Below are positions 53,239 through 62,435 of a DNA stretch of 64,000 bases, one piece after another. A model generated the notes under the pieces. It was not told the DNA's origin, made no database searches, and saw only the letters and a list, made by a program, of their open reading frames with translations. Numbering within the stretch: position 1 is the stretch's first letter; every line of letters begins with the position of its first letter. The translations under genes and the position numbers were made by a program. Source of the stretch: Amycolatopsis oliviviridis (GTDB lineage Bacteria; Actinomycetota; Actinomycetes; Mycobacteriales; Pseudonocardiaceae); contig NZ_BNAY01000002.1 in NCBI RefSeq assembly GCF_014654365.1, positions 1 to 64,000 of the forward strand, written 5' to 3'.

Positions 53239-54456
53239 GTGACGCGTCCGCTGGTGCTGGACCCGAACGGCCACGACATCCACGCCGAAAACGCGCGGTT
53301 GCGCGAACGCGGCCCGCTCACCCGGGTGGAACTGCCGGGCGGTGTCGTGGCCTGGTCGGTGACGAGCTACGAACTGCTGCGCGGGCTGCTCAACGATCCG
53401 CGGGTGTCAAAGGACGCCCGGCAGCATTGGCCCGCGCTGACCGAAATCAGCGAGGACTGGCCGTTGCTGGTGTGGGTTTCGGTGCGGAACATGTTCACCG
53501 CCTACGGCGCCGACCACCGGCGGCTGCGCTCGCTCGTGGCGCAGGCGTTCACCGCGCGCCGGATCGCCACACTGCGCCCCTGGATCACCCGGATCGTCTC
53601 CCGCCTCCTGGACACGATCGCGGCCACGCCCGCGGGTGAACCCGTCGATCTGCGGGAGAATTTCGCCTATCCCGTGCCCATCGAGGTGATCTGCCAGCTG
53701 TTCGGGGTCCCGGACTCGGCGCGCGCCAGGCTGCGTCAGTCCGTCGACGTCTTCTTCCGGACCTCGGCGAGCCAGGTGGCGATGCTGGCCGCGTATCAGG
53801 ACATCCACTCGATCTTCACCGAACTCGTCGCCGCGAAGCGCGCGGCCCCCGGCGACGACCTCACCACCGCGCTCATCGCCGCGCAGACCGAGGGCGACGG
53901 CGCCCGGCTGGACGAAACCGAACTGATCGACACCCTGATCCTGTTCATCTCGGCAGGCCACGAAACCACCGTGAACCTCCTCGACCAGGCCATCACCGCG
54001 CTGCTGACCCATCCGGACCAGCTCGCCCAGCTCCAGGCCGGGCGGATCTCGTGGCCGGACGCGATCGAGGAAACGCTGCGCTGGCAGGCACCGGTGGCGC
54101 ATCTGCCCTTGCGCTACGCCGTCGAAGACATCCACGTCGCCGATGTCGTCATCCGGCAGGGCGAAGCGATCTTGGCGGGCTACGCCGCCGCCGGTCGGGA
54201 TCCGGCCTTGCACGGGCAGGACGCCGACGCATTCGACGTCACCCGCGCCGACAAGTCGCATGTCGCATTCGGCCACGGAGTGCACCACTGCCTCGGCGCT
54301 CCGCTGGCCCGGCTGGAAGCGGAGATCGCGCTGCCCGCCCTGTTCGAACGCTTCCCGAAGATGACGCTCGCGACCTCCCCGGACGAGCTGCGGCATCTCG
54401 ATTCGTTCATTTCCAACGGCCACCGCATACTGCCGGTGTCACTGAACGGCCGTTAG
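53239..54456 (+). CDS. Cytochrome P450
   Basis: A 405-residue soluble P450 of the bacterial CYP105/107-like size. The I-helix oxygen motif is [14 protein letters not shown], the K-helix ExxR is EETLRW, and the heme loop is [15 protein letters not shown] with Cys near 354. GTG 53239 has AAAGGAT about nine bases before it. No ferredoxin gene is beside it, so electrons must come from shared partners. Substrate unknown; a catabolic or natural-product oxidation is possible. The neighbours give no pathway. Confidence 0.92.
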   Translation: MTRPLVLDPNGHDIHAENARLRERGPLTRVELPGGVVAWSVTSYELLRGLLNDPRVSKDARQHWPALTEISEDWPLLVWVSVRNMFTAYGADHRRLRSLVAQAFTARRIATLRPWITRIVSRLLDTIAATPAGEPVDLRENFAYPVPIEVICQLFGVPDSARARLRQSVDVFFRTSASQVAMLAAYQDIHSIFTELVAAKRAAPGDDLTTALIAAQTEGDGARLDETELIDTLILFISAGHETTVNLLDQAITALLTHPDQLAQLQAGRISWPDAIEETLRWQAPVAHLPLRYAVEDIHVADVVIRQGEAILAGYAAAGRDPALHGQDADAFDVTRADKSHVAFGHGVHHCLGAPLARLEAEIALPALFERFPKMTLATSPDELRHLDSFISNGHRILPVSLNGR

Positions 54457-54584
54457 CTCCTCACGAACCGGGTGTCTGGCCGGGGCGGAGGCCGCCACCG
54501 CAGGTGACGTAGGCCTGCGCCGCGGCGGGCAGGGCGGGGTCGCGCACGAGATCCTGTCCGGTGGGCCGTAGGGAGGGAGCGGCG

Positions 54585-57275
54585 ATGGTGGCGGGGCGTG
54601 GTTCGCGGCATCACTTGATCGTGGTGGCCGATGTGGAAGGGTTCGGGGAACGACGCCGGACAGGACCACATCAGCGGGCCGTCCGCGACGGGCTCTACGA
54701 CGTCATGGAAACGGCCTTCGCCGCGACAGGGACGGCGTGGAAGGACTGTTACCGGGAGGACCGCGGAGACGCGGTGTTCGTGCTCGTTCCGGGCGGCGTG
54801 GACAAGGCGGCGTTCATCGAAGCCGTGCTGCCGAAGGTGGTGACGCGGCTGCGGGTGCACAACGACACCCACCCGGAAGCGCAGCGGATCCGGCTGCGGC
54901 TCGCGTTGCACGCCGGGGAAGTCGGCTACGACGAGCACGGGGTCACGTCGTCGTCGCTGACACTGGCGTTCCGGCTGTGCGACGCCGCCCCGCTGAAGAT
55001 CGCGCTCGCGGCGTCGCCCGGAGTGCTGGCGGTGATCGCGTCGGACTGGCTGTTCGACGACGTCGTCCGCCACACCCCCGGCGCCGCGCCCGCGACCTGG
55101 CGTCCGGTACCGGTCGAGGTCAAGGAGACCATCGCGACCGGCTGGATCACCCTGCCCGACCATCCGTACCCGGCCGCGCCCGCTCCTGCCCCGTCGGGCT
55201 CCCGGACGGTGCCTGCCGGGCGCCCGGGTCCGGGGAGGATGGTGCCGCGGCAGCTTCCGGGGTCGGTGCGGGATTTCACCGGGAGGGCGGAGCACCTGGC
55301 CGCGCTCGACGCGCTGATCCCGCCCGATCCCGATCAGCACGAGGGACGGCCGCAATCGGTGGTGATCACCGCGGTCGACGGCGCCGGCGGGATGGGCAAG
55401 ACCACTCTCGCGCTGCACTGGGCCCACCGGATACAACACCGGTTCCCCGACGGCACGCTGTACGTCAACCTTCGCGGCTACGGCCCCGGAGTCCCCGTCA
55501 CCCCCGGCGAGGCCCTCAGCGGTTTCCTGCGGGCCCTGGGTGTCGCGGCCCGCGCGATCCCCGCCGACGTCGACGCCCAGGCAGCGCTGCTGCGGTCGCT
55601 GCTCGCGGGAAAACGCGTGCTGCTCGTCCTCGACAACGCCCACACCGCCGAGCAGATCCGTCCCCTCCTGCCCGGCACGGCCGGGTGCATGGTGGTGGTC
55701 ACGAGCCGCGACAGCCTGACCGGCCTCGTCGTCACCGATGCCGCGCACCGTCTCACTCTCGACCTCCTCAGCCCGCCCGAGGCACTCGACCTGGTGACCG
55801 GGATCCTCGGCGCCGCACGGACGGCCACCGAACCGGACGCGGTCGACGACCTGATCCGCCTGTGCGGGCGGCTACCGCTGGCACTGCGGGTCGCGGCCAG
55901 CCGCGCCGCCGCCCACCCGCATCTGACGGTCGCCGACGTCGTCACCGAACTGACCGACGACGGCACCCGGCTCGACATCCTCAGCGAGTTCGGCGATGAA
56001 CGAACCGCCGTGCGCGCGGTGTTCGACTGGTCCTACCGGCGACTACCGCCCGAGCAAGCGCGGCTGTTCCGCCGCCTCGGCCTGCACCCCGGACCCGACC
56101 TGTCCCTCCCCGCGGCCGCGGCGCTCGCCGAGCTGCCGCCCACGGACACCCGCCCCCTGCTCGCCGCTTTGGCCGACGCGCACCTGATCGAACCCGCGGC
56201 AGGTGGTCGCTACCGGTTCCACGACCTGCTGCGCGCCTACGCCGCCGACCAAGCCCGTCGCCACGACAGCGCCGAAGATCGGGACCGGGCGCTGGAATCG
56301 ATGTTGATCTTCTACACCCACACCGCCACTGCGGCCGATCATCGCCTTTACCCTTTGTCCTCACAGATACCCGCTACCGTGGCCGAACCCGACCACCCAC
56401 ACGCCCTTAGAGACCTTGAGCAGGCATGGGCTTGGCTCACCACCGAGCGCACCAACATCCTGGTATCACTCCAATACGCCGCCGATCACCGACTGAACCA
56501 CCACACCATTCCCCTCGCCCGCGCCTGCAGCTTCCTAGACTCCGCAGGAAGCCCGCACGAGACGATCGACGCCTACAGTGCCGGAATAGCAGCTGCCAAT
56601 CGCGCTGGAAACCGCGCTCAGGAAGCGGTCCTCCTGCTCAACCGTGGGGAAACGGCCAGCAATCTGGGATGGTGGGACCAAGCTCGCGCCGATCTCGAGC
56701 AGGCAGCCACACTGGCCCAGGCACTCGACCACACACCGCTTCAAGTGTACGGGCTCAACGACCATGGCCTTTTGTTGATTCGGCGGGGACGGTTCGAGGA
56801 GGCCGTGCGATGGCTCAACTCGGCGTTGCCGCTGAGCCGCGGCCTCGACACTGGACGGTGGGAGGCGGTGGTGGAAGGCAATCTCAGCTCTGCCCACCTC
56901 GGCCTCGGCCACAACCAGATCGCGTTCGAGCACGCCGAACGAGGCCTTCGCCTGCGCCGCCAGGCCGGAGATCGCCCTGGCGAGGCGTGGGCAATGACGC
57001 ACTTGGCACGTGTCTGGCGACACCTAGGTAATCCAGAAAAGGGTATAGCGCTGTGTCGGGACGCGATCGCCATCGGCCGCAGTACACCGCTCTACCGCAA
57101 CGAAACCATCGCCGAGCCGCTCGATGTCCTGGCAACTTGTCTTCACCAACTCGGCAGAACCGACGAAGCCCTTGTCTGCTGGCAGGAAGCCGCCGCCATC
57201 TACGACGAAACCGGCTACCCCCATAAAGCCGCCGAAGTCCGCCAGCGTCTCGGCGACGCGCAGTCCCCGCCCTGA
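54585..57275 (+). CDS. STAND protein: cyclase-like domain, NB-ARC NTPase, TPR repeats
   Basis: An 896-residue signal protein. Residues 9-190 look like a class III nucleotidyl cyclase homology domain: both metal Asp positions are kept (Asp16 in VVADVEGFG, Asp62 in EDRGDAVFV), but the transition-state Asn in the V-N-x-A-A-R-L motif is Thr (SLTLAFRL). The NB-ARC part has Walker A GAGGMGKTT at 266-274, Walker B VLLVLDNA and GxPLAL-like LCGRLPLALRVAA. From about 580 on come TPR-like repeats. The gene's base composition drops in G+C from about 56320. STAND proteins work as ligand-triggered switches in regulation or defence. GAGGGAG precedes ATG 54585. Confidence 0.85.
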   Translation: MVAGRGSRHHLIVVADVEGFGERRRTGPHQRAVRDGLYDVMETAFAATGTAWKDCYREDRGDAVFVLVPGGVDKAAFIEAVLPKVVTRLRVHNDTHPEAQRIRLRLALHAGEVGYDEHGVTSSSLTLAFRLCDAAPLKIALAASPGVLAVIASDWLFDDVVRHTPGAAPATWRPVPVEVKETIATGWITLPDHPYPAAPAPAPSGSRTVPAGRPGPGRMVPRQLPGSVRDFTGRAEHLAALDALIPPDPDQHEGRPQSVVITAVDGAGGMGKTTLALHWAHRIQHRFPDGTLYVNLRGYGPGVPVTPGEALSGFLRALGVAARAIPADVDAQAALLRSLLAGKRVLLVLDNAHTAEQIRPLLPGTAGCMVVVTSRDSLTGLVVTDAAHRLTLDLLSPPEALDLVTGILGAARTATEPDAVDDLIRLCGRLPLALRVAASRAAAHPHLTVADVVTELTDDGTRLDILSEFGDERTAVRAVFDWSYRRLPPEQARLFRRLGLHPGPDLSLPAAAALAELPPTDTRPLLAALADAHLIEPAAGGRYRFHDLLRAYAADQARRHDSAEDRDRALESMLIFYTHTATAADHRLYPLSSQIPATVAEPDHPHALRDLEQAWAWLTTERTNILVSLQYAADHRLNHHTIPLARACSFLDSAGSPHETIDAYSAGIAAANRAGNRAQEAVLLLNRGETASNLGWWDQARADLEQAATLAQALDHTPLQVYGLNDHGLLLIRRGRFEEAVRWLNSALPLSRGLDTGRWEAVVEGNLSSAHLGLGHNQIAFEHAERGLRLRRQAGDRPGEAWAMTHLARVWRHLGNPEKGIALCRDAIAIGRSTPLYRNETIAEPLDVLATCLHQLGRTDEALVCWQEAAAIYDETGYPHKAAEVRQRLGDAQSPP

Positions 57276-57329
57276 TCAGGTGACCATGAGCGGCAACCCT
57301 CCAGCGACCAACCCTCATCGTCAAGCCTC

Positions 57330-57386
57330 GGACTGACTGTGTGGATTTTGGTGCGTCAGACGCACCAAAATCCACACAGTCAGTCC
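57330..57386. repeat. Perfect 57-base palindrome after the STAND gene
   Basis: Two perfect 28-base arms starting GGACTGACTGTGTGGATTTT surround one A, 54 bases after the STAND stop codon. The A+T-rich middle (GGATTTTGG) sets it apart from the other hairpins. It can act as a bidirectional terminator. Confidence 0.9.
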
Positions 57387-57431
57387 CAACCCGGCCGCAC
57401 CCAGGCCGGCAGCCTACGAGCAAGGAGTGAA

Positions 57432-57935
57432 ATGTCCGAGCCGCGCCGAGCCCACGTCTCCGACCACCACGCGATAGTCACCCGCGTGCAACAGTGGTGG
57501 GGCGACTCACGGACACCCGAACAAGCCCGCGAACTTTCGCTCTTGCTTCCCAAGCTGTTCTTGCAGTTCTTTTCCGGTACGAGCCTGGTCTTGGAGGACG
57601 ATGCCGGGATCAGGGCGTTCCTCGTCGGCTTCCACGCCGCCGACAATGACGCGGAGGCGTACATCCACTTCGTGGGAGTGGATCCGGCGCTTCGCGGCCA
57701 GGGGACGGCCCGCCGTCTATACACGACTTTCTTCCAGCGGGCCGCCGAAGCGGGCCGGACGGAAGTGCGGGCGATCACCTCGCCGGGGAACGCCGGATCC
57801 ATCGCCTTTCACCGTGCCATGGGGTTCGCACTCGAACCGGGCGACCGCATGGCCGACGGTGTCCCTGTCCACAGTGACTACGACGGACCGGGTCAGGATC
57901 GGGTGTGCTTCTTCAGGAAGCTCACCACTCCCTAG
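57432..57935 (+). CDS. GNAT family N-acetyltransferase
   Basis: A 167-residue acetyltransferase. Motif A, which binds the CoA pyrophosphate, is VGVDPALRGQGTARRLYTTFF near 82-102, and motif B is NAGSIAFHRAMGFALEPGDRM. The N-terminal part VTRVQQWWGDSRTPEQARELSLLLPKLFLQFF is long and charged as in the small-molecule group. AAGGAG precedes ATG 57432. Its acceptor is unknown. The stop overlaps the convergent endonuclease gene by four bases. Confidence 0.87.
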   Translation: MSEPRRAHVSDHHAIVTRVQQWWGDSRTPEQARELSLLLPKLFLQFFSGTSLVLEDDAGIRAFLVGFHAADNDAEAYIHFVGVDPALRGQGTARRLYTTFFQRAAEAGRTEVRAITSPGNAGSIAFHRAMGFALEPGDRMADGVPVHSDYDGPGQDRVCFFRKLTTP

Positions 57936-58711
57936 CCGTAAATGGAGGCGGCCCATTCGGGGTGGTCGATGAACGGGTTGCGGTTGTGCTGGAACTGGTC
58001 GTAGATGACCTGGTTACGACGCTGCTCCGGGGCGTCGGGCGGGTCCTGCGTGTTCCACTTCAGCAGCACCGAGAGACGGCCGATGTTGGGCTTCGAGCCG
58101 TTGTCGACGGCGTCGTTCGGTTCCAGGTCGGGGAAACCGTCGGTGCCGTCGTACCGCACCGCCATGTAAAGGATCATGCGGGCCACGTCGCCCTTCACCG
58201 CGTCCCGCGGCTCGAACGAGTCGTCGTCGGTCAGGCTCCCCGGCGCCTCCTCGACCGGTGAGCCGCCCGCGTCGAAGTCCTTGTTGCCCCGGGTGCTGTT
58301 GACCGACGCGTCCTCCGCCCGCAGGTGGTGCAGGTCGGTGCCGGGTCCGGTGGCCGTGCCGAAGTCACCGTGCGACTTGGCCCAGACGTGCTCCCGGTTC
58401 CAGTCGTCGACTCCCCCGCCGTTGGCCGTCTTCGCCTGCGAACGGCCGCTGTAGAGCAGCACGACGTTCGCCGCGTTGGCCGGGTCCTCGTCGGTGGCCC
58501 TGATCCCGTCCCACACCTGATCGTAGGTCAGTTTGGTGTTGGTGCTGATGATCCCGTGCAACGCCGCCTTGAGTTCGGCGCCGGTCTTGCCCAGCGCGTC
58601 CTGGTAGTAGTCGTCACCGGACACCGGTCCCGCGAGGGCAGGTGGCACGACGGCGATTCCCAAAGCGGCGCCGAGCGCGAGAACCAGCGGGATACGGCGG
58701 ACTGGCTGCAT
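57932..58711 (-). CDS. Secreted endonuclease I family nuclease
   Basis: A 259-residue exported nuclease. The signal peptide RRIPLVLALGAALGIAVVPP ends near residue 27 (ALAG). The His-Me finger core is DDWNREHVWAKSHGDFG, then GPGTDLHHLRAEDASVNSTRGNKDFD, and the end has RRNQVIYDQFQHNRNPFIDHPEW, all typical of EndA/Bsn-type enzymes, which cut DNA or RNA outside the cell without sequence preference. ATG 58711 has GAGAGGAAC before it. Members often have LTD domains added; here the LTD proteins are separate genes 12 kb away. Confidence 0.92.
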   Translation of the reverse strand: MQPVRRIPLVLALGAALGIAVVPPALAGPVSGDDYYQDALGKTGAELKAALHGIISTNTKLTYDQVWDGIRATDEDPANAANVVLLYSGRSQAKTANGGGVDDWNREHVWAKSHGDFGTATGPGTDLHHLRAEDASVNSTRGNKDFDAGGSPVEEAPGSLTDDDSFEPRDAVKGDVARMILYMAVRYDGTDGFPDLEPNDAVDNGSKPNIGRLSVLLKWNTQDPPDAPEQRRNQVIYDQFQHNRNPFIDHPEWAASIYG

Positions 58712-58895
58712 GGGCAGTTCCTCTCCCCAGAGGCGCCGACCCGGATCGCCGTCTGCACAACCACAATCCCGGCAACGCACTAGTCGTTTAGTTGGAAAAA
58801 TACTGTCATGCATGTCAAGGAAAACCACCTCCGAAAGTAGTATGCATACGCGTATCATCTACGCCATCAGACAATTGTGAACACGAGGAGCGCGT

Positions 58896-59021
58896 GTGCT
58901 CAAGAGCAAGTGGATCACCGGCCCGACGGCGGACGTCACCGGAGAAATAGATCACGCCGCCGACATCGACCCGCGCGTCGACTGGCAGGCGGCGGACCGG
59001 TGGCTGAAAGATCGCACCTAG
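58896..59021 (+). CDS. Small 41-residue ORF of unknown function
   Basis: GTG 58896 with GAGGAG upstream opens a 41-codon frame; the product reads LKSKWITGPTADVTGEIDHA and goes on through DIDPRVDWQAADRWLKDRT. The make-up is ordinary and soluble (Trp three times, Asp-rich). It lies alone between an endonuclease (minus strand, 185 bases away) and the flavin enzyme, whose stop codon shares CTAG with the stop of this frame. No family is recognised. The region before it (58830-58880) is A+T-rich and may be its promoter. Confidence 0.5.
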   Translation: MLKSKWITGPTADVTGEIDHAADIDPRVDWQAADRWLKDRT

Positions 59022-60205
59022 AAGGAAAGATCAGGCAAGGCGAGGGCAGTGTGCGCCGGCCGTCCGGTTTCCGGCGCCGAGGTGCTCAAGCCGCGAAGTC
59101 GCTTGTTGCGGCGCGCGAGGGCTTCGGCGGTGACCGGGAAAAGCGCGGCGTCGCCGACACCGACCTGTGCTTGGTTCAGCTCGACGAATGGCCGGGTTTC
59201 GGCTTCGTAGGCGGCGAAGGCGTCGGCGTGGTCGCGATGGACGGCCAGGGACCTGGCCAGCATGTAGGCACCGACGAGCGCGAGGCTGGTTCCCTGTCCC
59301 GTCAGGAACGACGGCGCGTAGGCGGCGTCTCCGACCAAACCGATCCGGCCTCGGGACCAGCTCAGGAGGTGGATCTGGCTGACGGTGTCGAAGAACAGAT
59401 CGTCCGCCTCGCGCAGGGCGGCGATCATGACCGGGATCTCCCAGCCGTCACCGGCGAAAGTCGAGGCGACGAGGTCACGCTGCGCCTCGGGATCACGGAG
59501 TAGCTCGCGCGGCGGCTCCGGGCGGGCCGCGACCAGGAACCCGTGGACCTTGTCGCTTCCCTTGACCGCGTAGAGCGCCGCTCCTCGGCCGGGCGTGTTC
59601 CAGAGCACGCCTTCCTGGGAAAGACCGAATTTGTCGGGCATGGTGAATCCGGCGAAGCAATAGCCGAGATAGCGGTGGAACTTGTGCTCCGACCCGAAAA
59701 CGAGCTCGCGGGTGCGGGAGTGCAGACCGTCGGCCCCCAGAACCAGATCGAAATCACGCCGCGCTCCACCGCGGAAGGTGACCTCGACACCGTGTTCGTG
59801 TTCGGTGAGTGTCGCGATGGAATCGTCGAACACGTACTCCACGTCGTCGCGGGTGACCTCGTACAGGACTTCCGCCAGATCCCCGCGGCGGATTTCGACG
59901 TCCTGCCCCTCGACCCCGCCGGTCACCGTCTGCGGATGCAGCGACGCCACCTCGCCGCCACCGTCGTCGACGAAGGTCAGCAACTGCGTCTCGATATGCG
60001 CTGCCCGCAGTCGCGGCAGGATTCCCATCCGGCGGACCACTTCCAGCGCGGTGCCACGGATGTCGATCGGATAGCCGCCGCCACGCAGTGCTCCCGCCTT
60101 CTCCACCACGGTCACCGAGAATCCGTGCCGCCGCAACCAGAACGCGACGGCGGGACCGGCGATGCTCGCGCCGGAGACCAGGACCGCGCCTTTCGCTGTG
60201 TTCAT
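59018..60205 (-). CDS. FAD-dependent monooxygenase (TetX/aromatic hydroxylase group)
   Basis: A 395-residue class A flavin monooxygenase. The FAD Rossmann motif is VLVSGASIAGPAVAFWL near 10, the second motif VLGADGLHSRTREL near 157 and GRIGLVGDAAYAPSFLTGQGTSLALVGAY (part IGLVGDAAYAPSFLTGQGTS) near 290. This group hydroxylates aromatics or inactivates drugs such as tetracyclines or rifamycins. It is 19 bases downstream of an MFS exporter in an operon controlled by a TetR gene, which suggests a resistance role. Substrate not known. Confidence 0.9.
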   Translation of the reverse strand: MNTAKGAVLVSGASIAGPAVAFWLRRHGFSVTVVEKAGALRGGGYPIDIRGTALEVVRRMGILPRLRAAHIETQLLTFVDDGGGEVASLHPQTVTGGVEGQDVEIRRGDLAEVLYEVTRDDVEYVFDDSIATLTEHEHGVEVTFRGGARRDFDLVLGADGLHSRTRELVFGSEHKFHRYLGYCFAGFTMPDKFGLSQEGVLWNTPGRGAALYAVKGSDKVHGFLVAARPEPPRELLRDPEAQRDLVASTFAGDGWEIPVMIAALREADDLFFDTVSQIHLLSWSRGRIGLVGDAAYAPSFLTGQGTSLALVGAYMLARSLAVHRDHADAFAAYEAETRPFVELNQAQVGVGDAALFPVTAEALARRNKRLRGLSTSAPETGRPAHTALALPDLSF

Positions 60206-60224
60206 TTTCCTTCTCCCGATTCTG

Positions 60225-61667
60225 TCAAAGTGACGCCGGCAACGGCGTTTTGGCTGTACGGCGCGACTTTCGCACCAGGAGGACGACGAATACCGCGGCG
60301 AGCGCGAACGCGACGGTGGCGATCGTGATGTAGGTGAAGACGCCCGTGCCCGAGTTCACCGTTTCGCCGCCGACGGAAACAGTGGTCGACTTGAGCACCG
60401 CCGCGCCCACGAAGTCCAGCACCACCGAACCGATCGCGACGACGACCATGACCAGGCTGGACACGATGCCCTGCCGGTCGGCCGACGCCAGGCCGCCGGC
60501 CACGTTGAAGCCGGACGTACCGAGTACGCCGACCGTGAAACCCAGCAGGAAAGCGAAAAAGACCGCCACGGGGAACTGGGAGACGCCGAAGAACATCCCG
60601 ATGGTCCCGACCGTCCCGAGCGCGATCCCGCCCGCCAGGGTCACGATCGGCCCGACGCGGGTGGCGACCACGCCGGCCACCGGTCCGCCGATCATGACGC
60701 CGATCCCGGGCGCCGCGAGCAGCAGCGCGAGCGTTCCCTGGCCCGCCAGTCCGTACCCGAGTCCCTGCTCCCCCGCCACATCGCTGACCAGGGGAATGAG
60801 CTGAAGCATGCTCTGATAGGAACCGGTGCTGAGCACGAGCACGAGGAGCGTGAGCACCAAGGGCGCGCCGAGATTCCGGGCGTCGATCAGCGCGTCGGAC
60901 TTCCGGCTCGACACCAGGAACCACCGGGCGAAGGCCGCGACACCACCGGCCAGGAGAACCAGCGGTCCAAGGGTGAACCAGCCGTATTCCGAACCGAGGC
61001 TGACGTAGCTGAGCACCCCGGCCAGACCGCCGCCGAGCAGCAAGGCGCCCCCGACGTCGATCCGGCCAGGTGTCTTGAGCGCGGATTCGGGAACGACGCG
61101 GCGCACGCAGATCGCCATCGCGATCGCGACGACGGCCGAGATCAGGAACAGGATCCGGAAACCGAACTCCGCGGCCAGTTTCTCGGTGAGGAAACGGGAA
61201 CCGATGTTGAGCACCGCGGATCCGGAGGTCACGATGCCCACCACGATCATCGCGATCCGGGGAGCGCAGCTCTCCCGGACGATCGCGACGGACAGGAACA
61301 GGGCGGCGACGGCCGCCCCTTGCAGCAGGCGCCCTGGCACGAAAATCCAGAGATTGGCGGCCACCGCGCAGATGAGCGCGCCCGCGCAACTGAGCAGCAA
61401 GGTCAGCACGAGCACCTTGCGCTTGCCGTGGACGTCGGCGCTCTTGCCGAGCAGCGGCGCCCACATCACACCCGCCAGCATCGCGCTGGCGTTGATCCAC
61501 GCCGTCTGATCGGTGCCGAAGTGGTCGAGCATTTCCGGAAGGACGAGCAGCGGCGCGGTGATGGCCGTGTCGACCATGAAGTTGACCAGGACCAGGACCG
61601 CCACCAGGCCGATGAGCGGTCCGGTCCACCTGGTGTGCGGTCCTGCGTCGATCCTGCTCTCCTGCAT
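60225..61667 (-). CDS. MFS transporter, DHA2-like
   Basis: A 480-residue exporter with about fourteen helices. VNFMVDTAITAPLLVLPEML near 30, MWAPLLGKSADVHGKRKVLVLTL (part GKSADVHGKRKVL, motif A) near 75 and VPGRLLQGAAVAALFLSVA (motif near 115) are family-typical of 14-helix drug exporters. ATG 61667 has AAGGAG six bases before it. It is the first gene of an operon with the flavin monooxygenase and diverges from a TetR gene with a 19-base palindrome between. Confidence 0.9.
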   Translation of the reverse strand: MQESRIDAGPHTRWTGPLIGLVAVLVLVNFMVDTAITAPLLVLPEMLDHFGTDQTAWINASAMLAGVMWAPLLGKSADVHGKRKVLVLTLLLSCAGALICAVAANLWIFVPGRLLQGAAVAALFLSVAIVRESCAPRIAMIVVGIVTSGSAVLNIGSRFLTEKLAAEFGFRILFLISAVVAIAMAICVRRVVPESALKTPGRIDVGGALLLGGGLAGVLSYVSLGSEYGWFTLGPLVLLAGGVAAFARWFLVSSRKSDALIDARNLGAPLVLTLLVLVLSTGSYQSMLQLIPLVSDVAGEQGLGYGLAGQGTLALLLAAPGIGVMIGGPVAGVVATRVGPIVTLAGGIALGTVGTIGMFFGVSQFPVAVFFAFLLGFTVGVLGTSGFNVAGGLASADRQGIVSSLVMVVVAIGSVVLDFVGAAVLKSTTVSVGGETVNSGTGVFTYITIATVAFALAAVFVVLLVRKSRRTAKTPLPASL

Positions 61668-61719
61668 GAGGGACTCCTTGTGCGGGATTCAGGGAGACGG
61701 CCTTTCCGCCTCAAAAACT

Positions 61720-61738
61720 ACACTACACAGTGCAGTGT
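61720..61738. promoter_or_regulatory. TetR operator between the MFS and TetR genes
   Basis: ACACTACACAGTGCAGTGT is a 19-base palindrome with one mismatched pair, in the middle of the 89-base divergent region. It is the probable binding site for the adjacent TetR protein, controlling both directions. Confidence 0.7.
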
Positions 61739-61756
61739 TCTGGAACTGAGAATACG

Positions 61757-62401
61757 ATGAGAACCATGGCGACCCCGAGAACGACCGCGCGGACACCGGG
61801 CAGGCGGCTGCAGGCCGAGACCAAACGAGCGGCCATCCTTGACGCGGCCGAGGCGTTGTTCGTGTCGGATGGCTACGAACTCACCAGCGTCGACGCGATC
61901 TCGGCGCGGGCCGGGGTGTCCAAACGCACCGTCTACGACCACTTCGGCGACAAGCAGACCCTCTTCCGCAGCGTTCTCGAGCGCGCCGACGACGCCGTGG
62001 TCGCGACCGTGCGCAAGGCGATCGACGAGGAATTGGCCGACGACAGGGACATTCGCGACGCCCTGCTCGGTTTCACCCGGCGAGTGACGACGGGGATGTT
62101 CCCCACTTCGGACTACGCGACGTTCAGGCGGCTGAGCTCACAGGCCCCCGTGGCGCCACGGCTACCGGAAGCGACGCGCGACCGGCCCGAACGGATGATG
62201 GAGGAACGCTTCGCGAAGTTCGCGGCGGACGGCAAGCTCCAGCTGACCGATCCGCGGCGCGCCATGCAGCATTTCGTCGCGCTGACGATGCGCCTCGTCC
62301 TCGACGTGACCGACGAGGACGACGCGGGAACGGTGGGCGAGCCGGAGATCCTCGACATTCTCACCGACGGCGTGGACGTGTTCCTGCGCGCCTATCGCTG
62401 A
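61757..62401 (+). CDS. TetR/AcrR family transcriptional regulator
   Basis: A 214-residue repressor. The helix-turn-helix is ILDAAEALFVSDGYELTSVDAISARAGVSKRTVYDHFGDKQTLF (parts LTSVDAISARAGVSKRTVYDHF). The C-terminal TetR_C part includes SSQAPVAPRLPEATRDRPERM. Two starts are close together, ATG 61757 and ATG 61766; neither has a strong Shine-Dalgarno. It most probably represses the divergent MFS-monooxygenase operon and itself through 61720-61738. Ligand probably the exporter substrate. Confidence 0.9.
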   Translation: MRTMATPRTTARTPGRRLQAETKRAAILDAAEALFVSDGYELTSVDAISARAGVSKRTVYDHFGDKQTLFRSVLERADDAVVATVRKAIDEELADDRDIRDALLGFTRRVTTGMFPTSDYATFRRLSSQAPVAPRLPEATRDRPERMMEERFAKFAADGKLQLTDPRRAMQHFVALTMRLVLDVTDEDDAGTVGEPEILDILTDGVDVFLRAYR

Positions 62402-62435
62402 CGACGCACTTGACGGAACGACACCGGAGGTTCTT

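Noticed and set aside
54585..57275. AfsR/SARP regulator
   Set aside because: NB-ARC and TPR parts are similar, but the N-terminus is cyclase-like; no SARP winged helix or BTAD domain is present.
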